5,945 bases of DNA from contig DAOVVQ010000243.1 in NCBI GenBank assembly GCA_030637065.1, positions 1 through 5,945 on the forward strand. The letters are read 5' to 3'. The notes below the pieces were generated by a model. That model saw only the letters and a program-made list of their open reading frames with translations, searched no databases and was not told the origin of the DNA. Source of the stretch: Planctomycetota bacterium. GTDB taxonomy: Bacteria; Planctomycetota; Phycisphaerae; Sedimentisphaerales; Anaerohalosphaeraceae. Positions 5,440 through 5,945 of this stretch are shown piece after piece. Position 1 is the first letter of the stretch. Every line of letters starts with the position of its first letter. The translations under genes were made by a program, and so were the position numbers.

Positions 5440-5625
5440 CTAAAAATCTGTTGCATCTCCTAAATCATCTGTATGAGATTCTACAAGGCCTACGGCCCCT
5501 TCACCAGTAATTCCAAAGATAAAGGAAGATGCCCAACTACCCACTTGCATAATCAGTTGTCCATTGGCATAGATATACGAGTGGACTATAGCATTGTTGT
5601 TGTCGGTGTCAAGGGTAAACAGGAT
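5440..5625 (-). pseudogene. RHS/YD-repeat-like protein tail (truncated toxin-type gene)
   Basis: The minus-strand frame between TGA (5628-5626) and TAG (5442-5440) gives 61 residues. The first part, DTDNNNAIVHSYIYANGQL (5608-5554), resembles an RHS/YD-repeat segment, where YIYANGQ followed by a LGSVR core is usual. Here the core is missing and the frame passes straight into GSWASSFIFGITGEGAVGLV and the acidic end SHTDDLGDATDF. This looks like an RHS repeat joined to the end of a C-terminal domain, through internal deletion or because the fragment is a displaced orphan end. There is no start codon with a ribosome binding site; the internal ATG at 5550 is unsupported. Two membrane-protein genes follow on the same strand, as expected for toxin then immunity. 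The RHS assignment rests on a short stretch recognised by eye. Confidence 0.5.
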
Positions 5626-5771
5626 TCAGTATCCAGTCTACAGTATTGAGCGGCTTTGCTTGCTATGCTGCACGGATAGCCTTACAGAACCGCATGGGTA
5701 ACTGCCTTGTAGGCAGGTAAGACCTGTTATCCCTCCTACGGGCTGATCTGACTGATTTACATCAAAATGAT
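5626..5771. other. Intergenic repeat-like segment with two mutually exclusive hairpins
   Basis: No gene is visible. CTGCCT/AGGCAG around TGT (5702-5716, perfect 6-bp stem) overlaps CAGGT/ACCTG around AAG (5714-5726), so only one of the two can form at a time. The text upstream (CAGTATCCAGTCTACAGTAT, 5627-5646) has the look of dispersed intergenic repeats. No regulated gene lies close by on the + strand. Confidence 0.4.
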
Positions 5772-5814
5772 AGCAACCATCCACCTCGGCTATGGCTCGG
5801 TGGCTGCCACCCGT
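5772..5814 (+). repeat. 43-bp dispersed hairpin repeat, copy 3
   Basis: This copy differs from copy 2 at four bases. Two fall in the first hairpin (CCATCC…CTATGG, which reduces the stem to CCAT/ATGG), while the GGTGGCTGCCACC palindrome (5799-5811) is intact. Same orientation as copies 1 and 2. It marks the right side of the AT-rich cassette that holds the RHS-like tail and the two membrane genes. Confidence 0.85.
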
Positions 5815-5945
5815 CAAGGGCTACCCTACCGGCCTAAAAGTTGGGCTTGTGGGGTTCTCAGTATAATCTCTTATACAACAAGCACTTACGGTGCTTACTT
5901 CTTAAAAACACGCAAAAAAAAGCCGAAAGTACTGGCATACAGGGC
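5815..5945. other. Right-edge segment with two consecutive perfect hairpins
   Basis: GTATAA/TTATAC with a TCTC loop (5861-5876) and AAGCAC/GTGCTT with a TTACG loop (5880-5896) follow each other. An A-rich stretch to the window edge comes next (5904-5920). A frame reading TRKKKPKVLAYR opens at 5908 and may belong to a gene beyond the edge, but no start codon is visible. No T-run makes either hairpin a clear terminator. Confidence 0.4.

Noticed and set aside
5430..5456. Eight-codon minus-strand ORF MQQIFRVV, similar to the MFQQIL start of paralogue A
   Set aside because: Too short and out of frame within the end of the RHS-like tail. The likeness covers only about four residues and may be chance.
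1..5945. CRISPR array, tRNA, rRNA or replication origin
   Set aside because: Repeat spacings are irregular with no spacer-like intervals. No cloverleaf with a T-loop sequence was seen, no rRNA-like stretches, and no DnaA-box cluster.

Overview
The window looks like a planctomycete of the Phycisphaerae/Sedimentisphaerales kind, probably a draft or metagenome-derived genome. This is inferred from style, with no marker gene to prove it: the 3' end of a hypothetical protein ending in an ERRIEHSLYKT-type helix, a SGNH protein of the GGSTV…YTGHNEF…DHVHP type, a planctomycete-like IS110 N-terminus, and intergenic DNA crowded with dispersed short repeats.

Left part (1-976): the C-terminal end of an unrecognised protein (1-297, open at the left edge) is followed by 262 bp without a gene. 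That gap holds three copies of CAAACCCAAT and a cluster of TTAAC motifs. A small zinc-ribbon protein (560-910) follows on the + strand.

Core block (977-3465, minus strand, about 58% G+C in a sampled line): a membrane-anchored SGNH/GDSL-like protein (1915-3465) lies upstream of dapF, diaminopimelate epimerase (977-1852). dapF has its own recognisable promoter overlapping the stop codon of the SGNH gene, so it need not depend on read-through. The 3' end of dapF is duplicated in tandem just beyond its stop codon.

Repeat field and low-GC island (3466-5945): first comes a 14-codon remnant of an IS110-type transposase start. Then come three dispersed copies of a 43-bp hairpin-bearing repeat (3703, 4030, 5772), blocks of 9-bp-period tandem motifs (3760-3937), and a nested palindrome (4083-4166). 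Between repeat copies 2 and 3 lies an AT-rich minus-strand cassette (about 38% G+C in a sampled line). It holds the tail of an RHS/YD-repeat-like protein (5440-5625) and then two paralogous three-TM proteins of 191 and 190 aa, which overlap by ATGA (5378-4803 and 4806-4234).

The most interesting reading is that this cassette is the remnant of a polymorphic-toxin locus: an RHS-type toxin tail followed by a duplicated membrane immunity gene, bracketed by same-orientation dispersed repeats. Gene order, orientation and spacing support this. The toxin identity and the immunity role are inference.
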